The position numbers and the translations under genes were made by a program. 64,000 nucleotides of DNA from assembly GCF_030848565.1 (NCBI RefSeq), contig NZ_JAVDDV010000009.1, forward strand, positions 1 to 64,000, written 5' to 3'. Numbering within the stretch: position 1 is the first letter of the stretch; the number at the start of each line of letters is the position of its first letter. This document shows positions 55,631 to 63,976 of the stretch, in pieces. This DNA is from Natronolimnohabitans sp. A-GB9. GTDB taxonomy: Archaea; Halobacteriota; Halobacteria; Halobacteriales; Natrialbaceae. The notes below the pieces were generated by a model. The model did no database searches and was not told the origin of the DNA. It worked only from the letters and a program-made list of their open reading frames with translations.

Positions 55631-56002
55631 TCACTCCTCGACCGGGAACGTTTCGTGGAGGGTGTCGTGGGCCTCGCCGAGCCCGTCGACGATGCTCCCG
55701 CCCTGGACGCGAAGCCGCTCGATCGCTCGCTCGGCGTTGCGGACCTCGAGCAGTCGACCCCGCGTGTAATCGTATTCGGGGTCGTCCGCGTCCATCGCGG
55801 CGACTTCCTCCTCTAGGTCGACCAATGTGGCGTCGAGGTGTCGCTCGAGTTCCGTCAGCGTCTCGGCCTCGACGAGCCCCTCGATCGGTCCATCGAGATG
55901 GCCCTCGAGTTCTTTCCGTGCGTGTTCGCGAGTGCTCTCGTCCCCGACGCCGAGGACGTTCATCAGTCCGAGTCGTAGTGCTTCGATTTCGTGACAGCTC
56001 AT
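55631..56002 (-). CDS. DUF3209 family protein
   Basis: A 123-residue, mainly helical acidic protein starting MSCHEIEALRLGLMNVLGVG. The family occurs in archaeal and bacterial cobalamin clusters next to cbiX, as here, but no activity is established. The gene lies 57 bases after cbiX and just before the beta-propeller gene. Confidence 0.85.
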   Translation of the reverse strand: MSCHEIEALRLGLMNVLGVGDESTREHARKELEGHLDGPIEGLVEAETLTELERHLDATLVDLEEEVAAMDADDPEYDYTRGRLLEVRNAERAIERLRVQGGSIVDGLGEAHDTLHETFPVEE

Positions 56003-56059
56003 GTCTGTTTGTGTTCGTTTTCGAGATGGGGTGGTAGTCGCTGGTTGGCGAGCGATACG

Positions 56060-57286
56060 TCAGAGGGTCTGATCGACGAGATCGCTAACGATGCGGTCCC
56101 GATCGAGGTGGTCGGAGACGATTCGTTCGGCATCCGACGCTTCGACGTCGCCGTACCAGATCCCGTCCGGATAGACGGCGACCATCGGTCCGTCGCCACA
56201 GCGTCCGAGACAGGACGACCGCGTGATGCGGGCGTCACAGTGCGCAGAATCTCTGGCTTCCTGGCGGAGTCGCTCGAGCACCGCCGGCGACCCCATGTCG
56301 GCACAGGTCCGGTTCGTACAGACCGCAACGTGTTTTGCCGGCGCGTCGTGAGTGTGGGGCTCGTCGTCGACGTTCTCGCGGTCCGCGTGGGCCTCCTGGT
56401 GGGCGAGCGCACGGAGCATGGCCCGCGCGCCGCCGACGTCCTCCTCGTAGCCCTCGAGGTCGACTTTGTACTTGCAGGTGTCACAGGACATCTCGACGCT
56501 ATCGCTGCGCGCTTCCTGCCAGCGGTCGGCGAGGACGTCGAACAGCCGCGAGTCGGTCCCAAGCGGTTCGCCGGCCAGCGCGGAGACGTAGGGATAGTCG
56601 TCGTCGAAGTCGACCGTCCAGTCGCGAACGCGCTGGGTGAGGACGCCGTCGCCGAGCATGTAGGGGAGGACGACGACCGCGTCGGGCCGGTGTTTCGAGA
56701 GTCCGTGGAGCGTCTCCTCGAGGGTCGGCTCGGTGACGCCGATAAACGAGGCGTCGACGCGATCGAACGCCCGCCCCTCGTAGAGTAACCGTGCGAGTTT
56801 GTGGACGTCGGCGTTTGCGTCCGGATCGCTCGAGCCCCGTCCACAGAGCACGACGGCGACGTCGTCGTCCGCGCGGTCGACGCCCAGTTCGGCCTCGACC
56901 GCGGCGGCCCGGTCGTCGAGGAGGTCCAAGATTGCGGGATGGATGCCCAGATGGGCACCGTTGTCGATCTCGAGGTCGTGGGTCGCGCGGGCCTGCTCGA
57001 TCGCCAGCGGCACGTCGTTTTTGACGTGGCTCGCGGCGAACAGCGAGCAGTGGACGACCGTCACCCGCGAAACGACCGCCGCGAGTTCGGCAAACGCCTC
57101 CTCGAGCGACGGTTTTGCGAGTTCGAGGAACGCGGCATCGACCGGGATCCCCAGTCGCGACTCGAGGCCGGCGGCCAGTTCCCGAACCTGTTCGTTCGAC
57201 TTCTCGCGACGGGAGCCGTGGCCGATCAGCAGGACGGCTTCGTCGTCGAACGCGGACGTGGAGGCGGTGTCATCGGGTGTGTGCAT
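56060..57286 (-). CDS. cbiX: Sirohydrochlorin cobaltochelatase CbiX fused to a [2Fe-2S] domain
   Basis: A 408-residue protein. LLIGHGSRREKSNEQVREL holds the metal-binding His of chelatase domain 1; domain 2 begins VVLCGRGSSDPDANADVHK. After about residue 265, CDTCKYK is followed by a ferredoxin-like thioredoxin-fold domain with cysteines in CTNRTC and SSCLGRCGDGP, the pattern for a [2Fe-2S] cluster. It inserts cobalt in the early (anaerobic-type) route. The fusion is known in haloarchaea. It directly precedes DUF3209. Confidence 0.93.
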   Translation of the reverse strand: MHTPDDTASTSAFDDEAVLLIGHGSRREKSNEQVRELAAGLESRLGIPVDAAFLELAKPSLEEAFAELAAVVSRVTVVHCSLFAASHVKNDVPLAIEQARATHDLEIDNGAHLGIHPAILDLLDDRAAAVEAELGVDRADDDVAVVLCGRGSSDPDANADVHKLARLLYEGRAFDRVDASFIGVTEPTLEETLHGLSKHRPDAVVVLPYMLGDGVLTQRVRDWTVDFDDDYPYVSALAGEPLGTDSRLFDVLADRWQEARSDSVEMSCDTCKYKVDLEGYEEDVGGARAMLRALAHQEAHADRENVDDEPHTHDAPAKHVAVCTNRTCADMGSPAVLERLRQEARDSAHCDARITRSSCLGRCGDGPMVAVYPDGIWYGDVEASDAERIVSDHLDRDRIVSDLVDQTL

Positions 57287-57301
57287 CGTGATCGTCTCGT
57301 C

Positions 57302-58012
57302 TTACGTGTCGTAGGCGTCGGCCTGTTCGAGGCTCCGCTCGAGTTTTCGGCGCCGACTGGGAGCGAACAGGCCAGTCGCCGTACAGTCCTCGTAGAGCCA
57401 CGTTCCGAACTCGGGGACGACGTCGTCGTCGACGCCGAACCAGTAGCCGCCCGAAGCGGTCTCCGAGAGCTCGCCACAGGGGGCGTCGACGGGACAACCG
57501 GCGATCAACTCCCGTGTCAGTTCGAGCAGCTGCCGGTCGTCGTGGACGAACGAGATCCCGACGGTGCCACTCGAGGACTTGAAGCAGATCGTGCCACAGC
57601 CCTCGAGCAAGCCCCGCAAGAGTTCCTGCTCGTAGCCCGCAAAGGCTTCGAAGCGATAGTTGCCGCGACCGTCGACCGGGAGACCGAGCACGCTGTTGCG
57701 GCCGAGTACCCCCGATTCGTCGCCGCCGATCGAGAGAGTGTACTCGTCTTCGGTCCGCGTGATCGACGTGTCGTGGGCGTAGTCGCGGCTGACCGTCTCC
57801 CGATCGAGATCGCCGCCGGCGACGGCCGCGAGGACTTCCGCCGAGGTCTCGTCTGTGGTCACCACGTCGATGCCGTCGGTGGAGACAGTCCCGCTGCCGG
57901 CGACGTGGCCCCAGAAGTACGCCGTCGCGGGGTGGCCCGCGAGCGGGTCGGCCGGGACGTCGACCTCGACGGATGCCGATCGCTCGTCGCGTGTCGGCTG
58001 TGTGTCGCTCAT
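57302..58012 (-). CDS. LAGLIDADG-fold protein of the cobalamin operon
   Basis: A 236-residue protein annotated elsewhere, from memory, only as a cobalamin biosynthesis protein. I see two LAGLIDADG-like helices: YFWGHVAGSGTV (residues 32-43) and LLRGLLEGCGTI (131-142), each followed by a beta-strand region and a helix with D-x-x-L-L (VHDDRQLLELTRELI). The end (FGTWLYEDCTATGLFAPSRRRKLERSL) matches the family's W-L-Y/R-K-closing segment. The catalytic Asp of each G-D-G is replaced by Ser or Cys. Cleavage activity is therefore unlikely. The gene overlaps the ferredoxin gene by four bases. Confidence 0.72.
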   Translation of the reverse strand: MSDTQPTRDERSASVEVDVPADPLAGHPATAYFWGHVAGSGTVSTDGIDVVTTDETSAEVLAAVAGGDLDRETVSRDYAHDTSITRTEDEYTLSIGGDESGVLGRNSVLGLPVDGRGNYRFEAFAGYEQELLRGLLEGCGTICFKSSSGTVGISFVHDDRQLLELTRELIAGCPVDAPCGELSETASGGYWFGVDDDVVPEFGTWLYEDCTATGLFAPSRRRKLERSLEQADAYDT

Positions 58013-58275
58013 TCGCCGACCTCCTCGACGACGATCGCGTCGGTCGGACAGGCCGCGGCGGCCTGTCTGGCCTCGTCGAGACGGTCGTCGTCGAACGTCG
58101 CGACGACGCGTGTCGCATCGTCGGTGACCTCGCCGTCGCAGTCGTAGACCGGATCCGCGTCCGGATCGATCGTCGCGAGGCCGTCTTCGCCTTCGACGAA
58201 TCTGGGATCGCGGGTCAGACAGGCGAAGATGCCGTCGCAGGCGTCTTTCTCGATAGTGATTTCGTATCGTGGCAT
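58009..58275 (-). CDS. Ferredoxin, probably [3Fe-4S] type
   Basis: An 88-residue ferredoxin. Cys13 and Cys19 form C-x5-C (CDGIFAC), and the closing ACPTDAI carries Cys76; the two middle Cys of a normal CxxCxxC are missing, so a [3Fe-4S] cluster (or a cluster with Cys46) is expected. It is encoded between the second cbiH and the LAGLIDADG-fold gene and probably supplies electrons for a corrin-ring step. Confidence 0.85.
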   Translation of the reverse strand: MPRYEITIEKDACDGIFACLTRDPRFVEGEDGLATIDPDADPVYDCDGEVTDDATRVVATFDDDRLDEARQAAAACPTDAIVVEEVGE

Positions 58276-58288
58276 GGTGGATTCGTGC

Positions 58289-59311
58289 TCAGTAGTCGTA
58301 CTTCGTCTCGTAGCCCCGGGGCGTGACCATCCGGTCGTCCCAGACGTAGGTATCCTCGGTGCCGACGACGATCGTCGTCGTCATGTCGATGATCTCGTGT
58401 TCGCCCAGCTCCTCGAGTTCGCCGAGTTCGGTGATCATCACCTGTTCGTCCTCGCGACCGGCGCCGTGAACGATCCCGACGGGCGTGTCGGGATCGCGGT
58501 GGGCCAGCAAGATCTCACAGCACTTCTGGAAGTTCTCCCGGCGCTTGCGGCTCCAGGGGTTGTAGATCGTAATCGTGAAGTTCTCGCTTGCGACCGCGTG
58601 GAGTCGGGACTCGATCTCGGGCATCGGGACGAGGTGGTCCGACAGCGAGACCGAGACGGTGTCGTTTACGAGCGGAGCGCCGAGTCGTGCCCCACAGGAC
58701 TGGGCCGCCGGCACGCCAGGAACGACTTCGAAGTCGACCATCGACGCCGTCGCGCCCTTGGACTCTAAGATCTCGAGTGCGAGTCCGGCAAGCGCATAGA
58801 CGTTTGGGTCGCCGCTCCCGACGATCGCCACGTCGTTGCCCGCGAGCGCACGATCGATCGACTCCTCGGTGCGGGAGACCTCGCCACACATCGGCGTGTC
58901 GTAGATGTCGTCGGCCTGCTCGGTGATCTCGTCGGGAATCAGTTCGATATACGTCGTGTAGCCGACGAGGTGGTCGGCCTCGAGCAGGGCGTTTTTGGCC
59001 CGTTCGGTCATCCCCTCGGGGTGGCCGGGGCCGAGCCCGACGGCGATCAGCTGCCCGGGTTCGGCGTCGAAGTCGTCGACCGTCGCGCCGACCTCCTGTT
59101 CGTTGCTCGAGTCGTCCGAACTCGAGGCCCCGCAGCTCGATCCCGACGATGAGGAACTGGACGTCGAGGCGCCGCACTTGGAACTCGAGTCGTCCGAACT
59201 CGAGGCACCACCACACTTCGACCCGCTCGAGGCATCGGTTTCGCTGGTGCTCGAGGCGCCACAGTTGGAAGTCGATTCGTCGTCAGCGTCTGCGTCAGTG
59301 TCCGTACTCAT
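58289..59311 (-). CDS. cbiH: Cobalt-precorrin-3 C17-methyltransferase CbiH, with Cys-rich N-terminal repeats
   Basis: A 340-residue tetrapyrrole methylase. GQLIAVGLGPGHPEGMTERA is the SAM-binding loop, with VAIVGSGDPNVYALAGLALE and DFEVVPGVPAAQSCGARLGA. The first ~75 residues form a Ser-rich leader with four CG[AG]S motifs at Cys17, 33, 46 and 60, which is not a part of the CbiH fold. Two CbiH paralogs are adjacent, a usual feature in haloarchaea; which one performs the C17 methylation-ring contraction is unclear. Confidence 0.9.
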   Translation of the reverse strand: MSTDTDADADDESTSNCGASSTSETDASSGSKCGGASSSDDSSSKCGASTSSSSSSGSSCGASSSDDSSNEQEVGATVDDFDAEPGQLIAVGLGPGHPEGMTERAKNALLEADHLVGYTTYIELIPDEITEQADDIYDTPMCGEVSRTEESIDRALAGNDVAIVGSGDPNVYALAGLALEILESKGATASMVDFEVVPGVPAAQSCGARLGAPLVNDTVSVSLSDHLVPMPEIESRLHAVASENFTITIYNPWSRKRRENFQKCCEILLAHRDPDTPVGIVHGAGREDEQVMITELGELEELGEHEIIDMTTTIVVGTEDTYVWDDRMVTPRGYETKYDY

Positions 59312-59330
59312 GGTTGTATCGTGGTATCGG

Positions 59331-60218
59331 TCAGAAATCGTCGACGTCACGCCCGCCGCGGGGCGTGACGAGGTACGTTCGGTCGTCGTTGCTCCAGGTC
59401 TCGGTCTCGTGGTTGCCGATGATCAACGAGGTACCCATTCCCGAGACCTTGTCGTCGTGGTCTGCGGCCTCGCCGAGGGTCGTGACGAACTCGCTTTCGC
59501 CGTTGCGGCCGGCGTCGGCACGACCGGCGTCGTTGACGATCGCCACGAGGGCGTCGTCAGTGCGCTCCTCGCGGACGATCTCGACGGCCTGCTCGTAGTT
59601 GCGCCAGCAGTTGTACAGCACGATCACGAAGTCACTGATCGCGGCCGCGCGCAGTTTCTCCTCGATCTCGTCCCAGCCACGCCACTTGTCCGACAGCGAG
59701 ACGGTACAGAAGTCGTTACACAGCGGCGCGCCGACGTTTGCCGCCCCGCCAAGCGCCGCGGTGAGACCGGGGACGATCTCGATCGGCACGTCCGTGGCGT
59801 CGTCCTCTTCGGCCATCTTGAAGATCAGGTCGGACTTGCCGTACACCGAGGGATCGCCGCCGGAGACGTGAGCGACGTCTCTGCCCTCCCGGACGTGATC
59901 GAACGCCGCGCGGGCGAGTTCGATCTGGCGACCCATCGTCGAACGAACGATCTCCTGTTCGAACCCGTCGTCGCGGGTCGCGATCCCGTCTTCGTCGACG
60001 GCGTCTTCCGGCGGCAGCGTTCCGTCATCGCGCAGGAACTCCTGGTAGAGACTCGAGGCGATGACGACGTCGGCCGACTCGATGACGCGCTTTGCCCTCG
60101 TGGTCATGTGTTCGGGCAGCCCGGGGCCGATGCCGACGACGTAGAGGGTGCCGTGGTCGTCTGGCGTCCCGCCGGCTCCGCTACTCGAGTCTGCAGTGTC
60201 GGATTCGCTTTCGCTCAT
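59331..60218 (-). CDS. cbiH: CbiH-like tetrapyrrole methyltransferase (paralog)
   Basis: A 295-residue enzyme. TLYVVGIGPGLPEHMTTRAK and VAHVSGGDPSVYGKSDLIF are the SAM-binding loops; IEIVPGLTAALGGAANVGAP is the third motif. It is clearly a CbiH/CobJ relative. It overlaps cbiG by four bases, and lies 19 bases before the other cbiH, so both are made from one transcript. Confidence 0.92.
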   Translation of the reverse strand: MSESESDTADSSSGAGGTPDDHGTLYVVGIGPGLPEHMTTRAKRVIESADVVIASSLYQEFLRDDGTLPPEDAVDEDGIATRDDGFEQEIVRSTMGRQIELARAAFDHVREGRDVAHVSGGDPSVYGKSDLIFKMAEEDDATDVPIEIVPGLTAALGGAANVGAPLCNDFCTVSLSDKWRGWDEIEEKLRAAAISDFVIVLYNCWRNYEQAVEIVREERTDDALVAIVNDAGRADAGRNGESEFVTTLGEAADHDDKVSGMGTSLIIGNHETETWSNDDRTYLVTPRGGRDVDDF

Positions 60219-61201
60219 TTGCCGATCGCCACCGTGACTTCGTCCTCGTAGCTGATCTTCTCGAGTACGAGTTCCTGCTCGCGGCCGCCGGCGATCGCCG
60301 ACGCCTCCGAGACACCGGGCCAGCCGATCAGCTCCTTCGATTTCGAGGGCGTCGGCCCCTCGTGGTCGAGCAGCGTCTCCTTGTCGAAGGCGACGACGCC
60401 CAGATCGAGTTCCTGGGCTGCCGCGAGCAGCCCCTCCTCGTCTTCCTTACGCGTCGCGGTGGCGACGAACTCGACGTCCTCGACGCCGTAGTCGGTCCGC
60501 TCGAGGGCTTCGTCCCAGGCCTCGAGGAAGGCCGCGGTGTCGGCACCGGAGACGCTGCCGGTGCCGATGACGACGCCGTCGTCTTTGTTTCGTTTGAGGA
60601 CGGTGACGTCGTCACCTACCAGGACGGCCTTCGGTCCCTCGAGTCGCTCGACGGGGCCGAGGGTGTCGTCCAGCACGGCGAGATTGGTTTTGACCGTCGA
60701 GTCGCCGTTGACGACGTGGGCGTCCATCGCCTTCGCCTTCGACTCGACACCTTGCTTGCCGGCGGCCTCCGAGGCCGTGGTCATCGCCGGGACGGCACCC
60801 ATCGTCGCCAGATCCTGTGCGACCTGGTTGGCGCCATGGTGGCCACCCGTGATCGGGATCGCCCACGTCAGTTCCTCGTCGACGACACAGATCGCAGGAT
60901 CGTCCCACTTGTCGTCCAACAGGTGGGCCGTCTTTCGCATCGCGATCCCCGAGGCCATCAGGCCGATAAAGCAGTCGTACTCGCCCCAGTGGGCCTCGAA
61001 GACGTCGCCGTGGTACTCGAGGATCTCGATCGACTCGTATCGATCCTCGAGTTCGGCTTTGATCTCCTCGGCGGTCTCCATCTTGCGCTCGAAGGAGACG
61101 ATCGCGATCTCCTCGGCGACTTCGCCGTCCGAGTCCGGCGTCGAACAGTGACCGCCGTCCGATCCGTCGTTCGTCTCCGTGTTCTCAGTTTCTGAACTCA
61201 T
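60215..61201 (-). CDS. cbiG: Cobalt-precorrin-5A hydrolase CbiG
   Basis: A 328-residue CbiG. The N-terminal domain (FIGLMASGIAMRKTAHLLDD) and TWAIPITGGHHGANQVAQDL are followed by a C-terminal CobE-like domain (VEFVATATRKEDEEGLLAAA). CbiG opens the ring lactone and releases C20 with acetaldehyde. The first ~25 residues carry one Cys (GGHCSTP). It follows cbiF after a 111-base gap that holds no gene. Confidence 0.94.
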   Translation of the reverse strand: MSSETENTETNDGSDGGHCSTPDSDGEVAEEIAIVSFERKMETAEEIKAELEDRYESIEILEYHGDVFEAHWGEYDCFIGLMASGIAMRKTAHLLDDKWDDPAICVVDEELTWAIPITGGHHGANQVAQDLATMGAVPAMTTASEAAGKQGVESKAKAMDAHVVNGDSTVKTNLAVLDDTLGPVERLEGPKAVLVGDDVTVLKRNKDDGVVIGTGSVSGADTAAFLEAWDEALERTDYGVEDVEFVATATRKEDEEGLLAAAQELDLGVVAFDKETLLDHEGPTPSKSKELIGWPGVSEASAIAGGREQELVLEKISYEDEVTVAIGK

Positions 61202-61312
61202 TGTCGAATCACTGTCGTCACGAATTCGTCCATTTCACGTGCTATCGACCCGTCTCGTCCACCGCGGGGCTGGGGGATTTCACCGTGTTTGCGGTCTCGA
61301 GTCCAAAGCGTC

Positions 61313-62254
61313 TCAGTCATCGCTCGCCTCCGGTTCGCTCGCGTTTTCCGCCGAACTGTCCGAAGAACCCCGGTTCGCCCAGTCGCCGTAGAGATAGGAG
61401 CGCTCGTAGCCCGCGCCGGTCACGGCGTCGCCGATGACGACCAGCGCCGAGGCCCGATAGCCGGCCTCCGCCACTTTATCGGCGATATCGCCGATCGAAC
61501 CGACAATGACGTCTTCGTCCGGCCAGGAGGCGTGGTAGACCACTGCAACTGGCGTCTCGGGATCGTGACCGTCCTCGAGGAGCCGATCCATCGTGTCCCG
61601 AACCGCGTGGGTCCCCAGGTAGATACAGGTCGTCACGTCGCCCATCTCCACGAAGTCGGAGATGTGGTCTTCCTCCTCGCTTAGGGTCTTCCCCTGGGGT
61701 CGAGTGAACGCGACGTGATTGGAGACCTCGTTGAGCGTCAGTTGGGTCCGCAGGGTCGCGCTGGCCGCAAACGCGGAAGTGACACCCGGCACGAAGTAGG
61801 TCGGGACCTCCTCGTGCTCTAGGGCATCCATCTGCTCTTTGGCCGCGCCGTAGATCGCCGGATCGCCGCTGTGAAGGCGGACGACGTTCCGGTCCTCCTC
61901 GTAGGCGTCGCGCATGAGCGGGATCAGCTCCTCTAGGTCCTTCCCGACGGAGTTGACGAGCTCCGCGTGGGCACAGTACTCCTCGAGGAGTTCGCTGTTG
62001 ACCAGCGAGCCCGCATGGACGACGAGATCCGCGTCCTCGAGCAGTTCCTTTCCGGCGACGGTCAACAGTCGCGGGTTGCCGGGACCGGCGCCGACGAAGG
62101 GGATCCCCGCCTGCTCGTCACCGGCGCTGTGCTCGAAGATCCGGTCGTCTAACTCCTCTCGCCGGCGGTCTCCCTGTGCATCGATCGCGTTTTGGGGGTC
62201 GCCGTCGTCTCCAGCTTCGTCTCCGTTGTCGTCCGTCTCGGTCGTGTCCACCAT
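61313..62254 (-). CDS. cbiF: Cobalt-precorrin-4 C11-methyltransferase CbiF
   Basis: A 313-residue tetrapyrrole methylase. IPFVGAGPGNPRLLTVAGKE, VVRLHSGDPAIYGAAKEQMD and TYFVPGVTSAFAASATLRTQ are the expected SAM-site motifs; LADLVVHAGSLVNSELL-type sequence marks the CbiF/CobM group. It methylates C11. Acidic extensions at both ends are haloarchaeal. Start shares one base with the end of cbiL. Confidence 0.94.
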   Translation of the reverse strand: MVDTTETDDNGDEAGDDGDPQNAIDAQGDRRREELDDRIFEHSAGDEQAGIPFVGAGPGNPRLLTVAGKELLEDADLVVHAGSLVNSELLEEYCAHAELVNSVGKDLEELIPLMRDAYEEDRNVVRLHSGDPAIYGAAKEQMDALEHEEVPTYFVPGVTSAFAASATLRTQLTLNEVSNHVAFTRPQGKTLSEEEDHISDFVEMGDVTTCIYLGTHAVRDTMDRLLEDGHDPETPVAVVYHASWPDEDVIVGSIGDIADKVAEAGYRASALVVIGDAVTGAGYERSYLYGDWANRGSSDSSAENASEPEASDD

Positions 62255-63183
62255 TAGTACCAGTGCTCGTTACAGTCGCCGTGTTCACAGCCCTCGGCAC
62301 GCTCGAGGTCGACGAGTTTGCCGTCGACGTCCGAATCCTCCGGTAAGGACCGAAACTCGACACCTCGCTCGCGTTCGGACGATAGTCCGTCTTCCGACAG
62401 TCGCTCCGTGACCGGCGACTCGCCGCCGTCTGCGATCGACTCGCCGCCTGCGGTCGCGTCGTCGGGCTCGGTATCGTCGTCGCTCGAGGTGTCGTCGGTC
62501 GTCGAAAACGCCGCCGTCGCCTGCTCGACCTCGAGGTCTTCCTTCTCGGCGTAGGCGAGGGTGTAGTAGTCGCGGTCGTCGACCGCCGCGGGATCGTCGG
62601 TGACGATCGTCTCGCCCTGCTCCATGAAGAGTCGCCGGCCGTAGGTCACCTCGTAGCCGGACTCGACGAGTCCCTCGTGGGTCGCCGGCGCGTCGGTAAC
62701 CTTAAAGAGGATCATCCGGTCGGGCCCCGTCGGACTGTGGCCGTCGGCAGCCTCGCGAAGCGAGAGCCCCGCGCCGGCCTCGATCTCGACGCCCAGCGCG
62801 GTCGCAAACGCCGTCACGGCGCTGACGCCGGGAACGATCTCGAGGTCGACGTCGGGATGGAACGCGTCGATCGTCCGCCGCAAGTGACCGAACGTCGAGT
62901 AGACGTTCGGATCGCCCAGCGTGACGAAGGCGACGTCGCCCTCGCGGGCGTTGGGCGCGATCTCCGCTGCGGCTTCTTTCCAGGCCGCACGCAGTTTCTC
63001 TTCGTCTCTGGTCATCGGGAAATCGAGGTCCCCGATCTTCGACTCGTCGACGTGTTCTACGGCGACGGACCGGGACAGTCGACCCGGCGAGTAGACCACG
63101 TCACAGTCCTCGAGAAGGCGCTTTCCGCGGACGGTCACCAGATCCGCCTCACCGGGACCGAGCCCGATGCCGTACAGCGTCAT
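62254..63183 (-). CDS. cbiL: Cobalt-precorrin-2 C20-methyltransferase CbiL
   Basis: A 309-residue methylase. LYGIGLGPGEADLVTVRGKR, VAFVTLGDPNVYSTFGHLRR and LEIVPGVSAVTAFATALGV are typical of CbiL/CobI. The fold ends near residue 225, and an acidic Ser/Thr stretch follows. The very end carries CEHGDCNEHWY, a compact Cys/His motif that could bind metal and is not a part of the methylase fold. It overlaps cbiT by four bases. Confidence 0.94.
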   Translation of the reverse strand: MTLYGIGLGPGEADLVTVRGKRLLEDCDVVYSPGRLSRSVAVEHVDESKIGDLDFPMTRDEEKLRAAWKEAAAEIAPNAREGDVAFVTLGDPNVYSTFGHLRRTIDAFHPDVDLEIVPGVSAVTAFATALGVEIEAGAGLSLREAADGHSPTGPDRMILFKVTDAPATHEGLVESGYEVTYGRRLFMEQGETIVTDDPAAVDDRDYYTLAYAEKEDLEVEQATAAFSTTDDTSSDDDTEPDDATAGGESIADGGESPVTERLSEDGLSSERERGVEFRSLPEDSDVDGKLVDLERAEGCEHGDCNEHWY

Positions 63184-63800
63184 TGTGGCTCACCTCCGCA
63201 TCCGTCGGCGGCGACGGTCGTCCCGTCTTCATCACCGTCTGCGTCCGAGTCGGGCGTCGCACTCCCGACCAGCATGTAGACCGGGTTGTCCGAATCGAAA
63301 CTCGTCGCACCGGCGAGTTCGTAGCCGTGGCTCACCTGGAACTGGACGACCTCCTCGAGGAGGTCGCGCTCCCGGAAGGCCTCCGTGGCTCGGCCGGCGA
63401 CCTCGAGTCGGGAGACGTTCATCACGATACGGTCGACCTCGGTCTCGACGGCGTGGTCGAGGACGGCCTCGAAGTTCCGGCTGCCGCCGAGAAAGAGGGC
63501 GTCGGCGTCGGCCGGCAGGCCATCGGGCGCTTCCGCGTTTCGCAACTCGACGTCGGCCTGTACCGTCGCTTCGTTCGCGGCGAGGTTCCGCTCGGTCGTC
63601 TCGAGCCGGCTGGCCTTGCGCTCGACGGCGGTCACCCGTCCGGCTCGCTGTGCGGCTTCGATAGTAACGGCCCCAGTACAGGAGCCGACCTCCGCGAAGT
63701 GGTCGTCGTCCTCGAGTGCCAACTTCGAGCGGACGACGGCCCGGACCTCGGGTTTGGTCGGGCCGGCCTTCGCGTCGTGTGGAAGCGCGATGGGTGGCAT
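63180..63800 (-). CDS. cbiT: Cobalt-precorrin-6B C15-methyltransferase (decarboxylating) CbiT
   Basis: A 206-residue class I methyltransferase. AKAGPTKPEVRAVVRSKLAL begins the family-typical start and HFAEVGSCTGAVTIEAAQRA is the SAM motif, then VTAVERKASRLETTERNLA. It methylates C15 and decarboxylates at C12. Stand-alone CbiT is common in archaea; CbiE is not in this window. First gene of the operon, with ATG 63800 (alternative GTG 63803). Confidence 0.94.
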   Translation of the reverse strand: MPPIALPHDAKAGPTKPEVRAVVRSKLALEDDDHFAEVGSCTGAVTIEAAQRAGRVTAVERKASRLETTERNLAANEATVQADVELRNAEAPDGLPADADALFLGGSRNFEAVLDHAVETEVDRIVMNVSRLEVAGRATEAFRERDLLEEVVQFQVSHGYELAGATSFDSDNPVYMLVGSATPDSDADGDEDGTTVAADGCGGEPQ

Positions 63801-63825
63801 CACCCGTGGAAACAGCCGCCTCCCC

Positions 63826-63876
63826 TAAAACAATTTTGTTTGGAGTAGAGAAACCATGGTTGCCCATGTGTGGTTT
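63826..63876 (-). promoter_or_regulatory. Promoter/operator region of the cobalamin operon
   Basis: AAACA-ATTT-TGTTT (63828-63841) is an inverted repeat centred on AT-rich sequence 28-41 bases before the cbiT ATG, so it overlaps the probable TATA box. Just upstream are a perfect 10-base palindrome AACCATGGTT (63852-63861) and a paired AAACCA/TGGTTT (63851-63856 and 63871-63876). Such symmetry suggests binding of a dimeric repressor or activator. No B12-riboswitch-like structure is seen. Confidence 0.5.
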
Positions 63877-63976
63877 CGATAAGCCAAACGTGGTTGTAAA
63901 ATCGTGCGTGACAGTTGTCTCGAGCGACTGATCTGTGGAGGACGACTCGGTTTCGAGCAAGAACCGACGGCGCCCC

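Noticed and set aside
57302-58012. Intein or active homing endonuclease
   Set aside because: The protein is free-standing with no splice-site motifs, and both G-D-G positions lack the Asp, so the active forms are unlikely.
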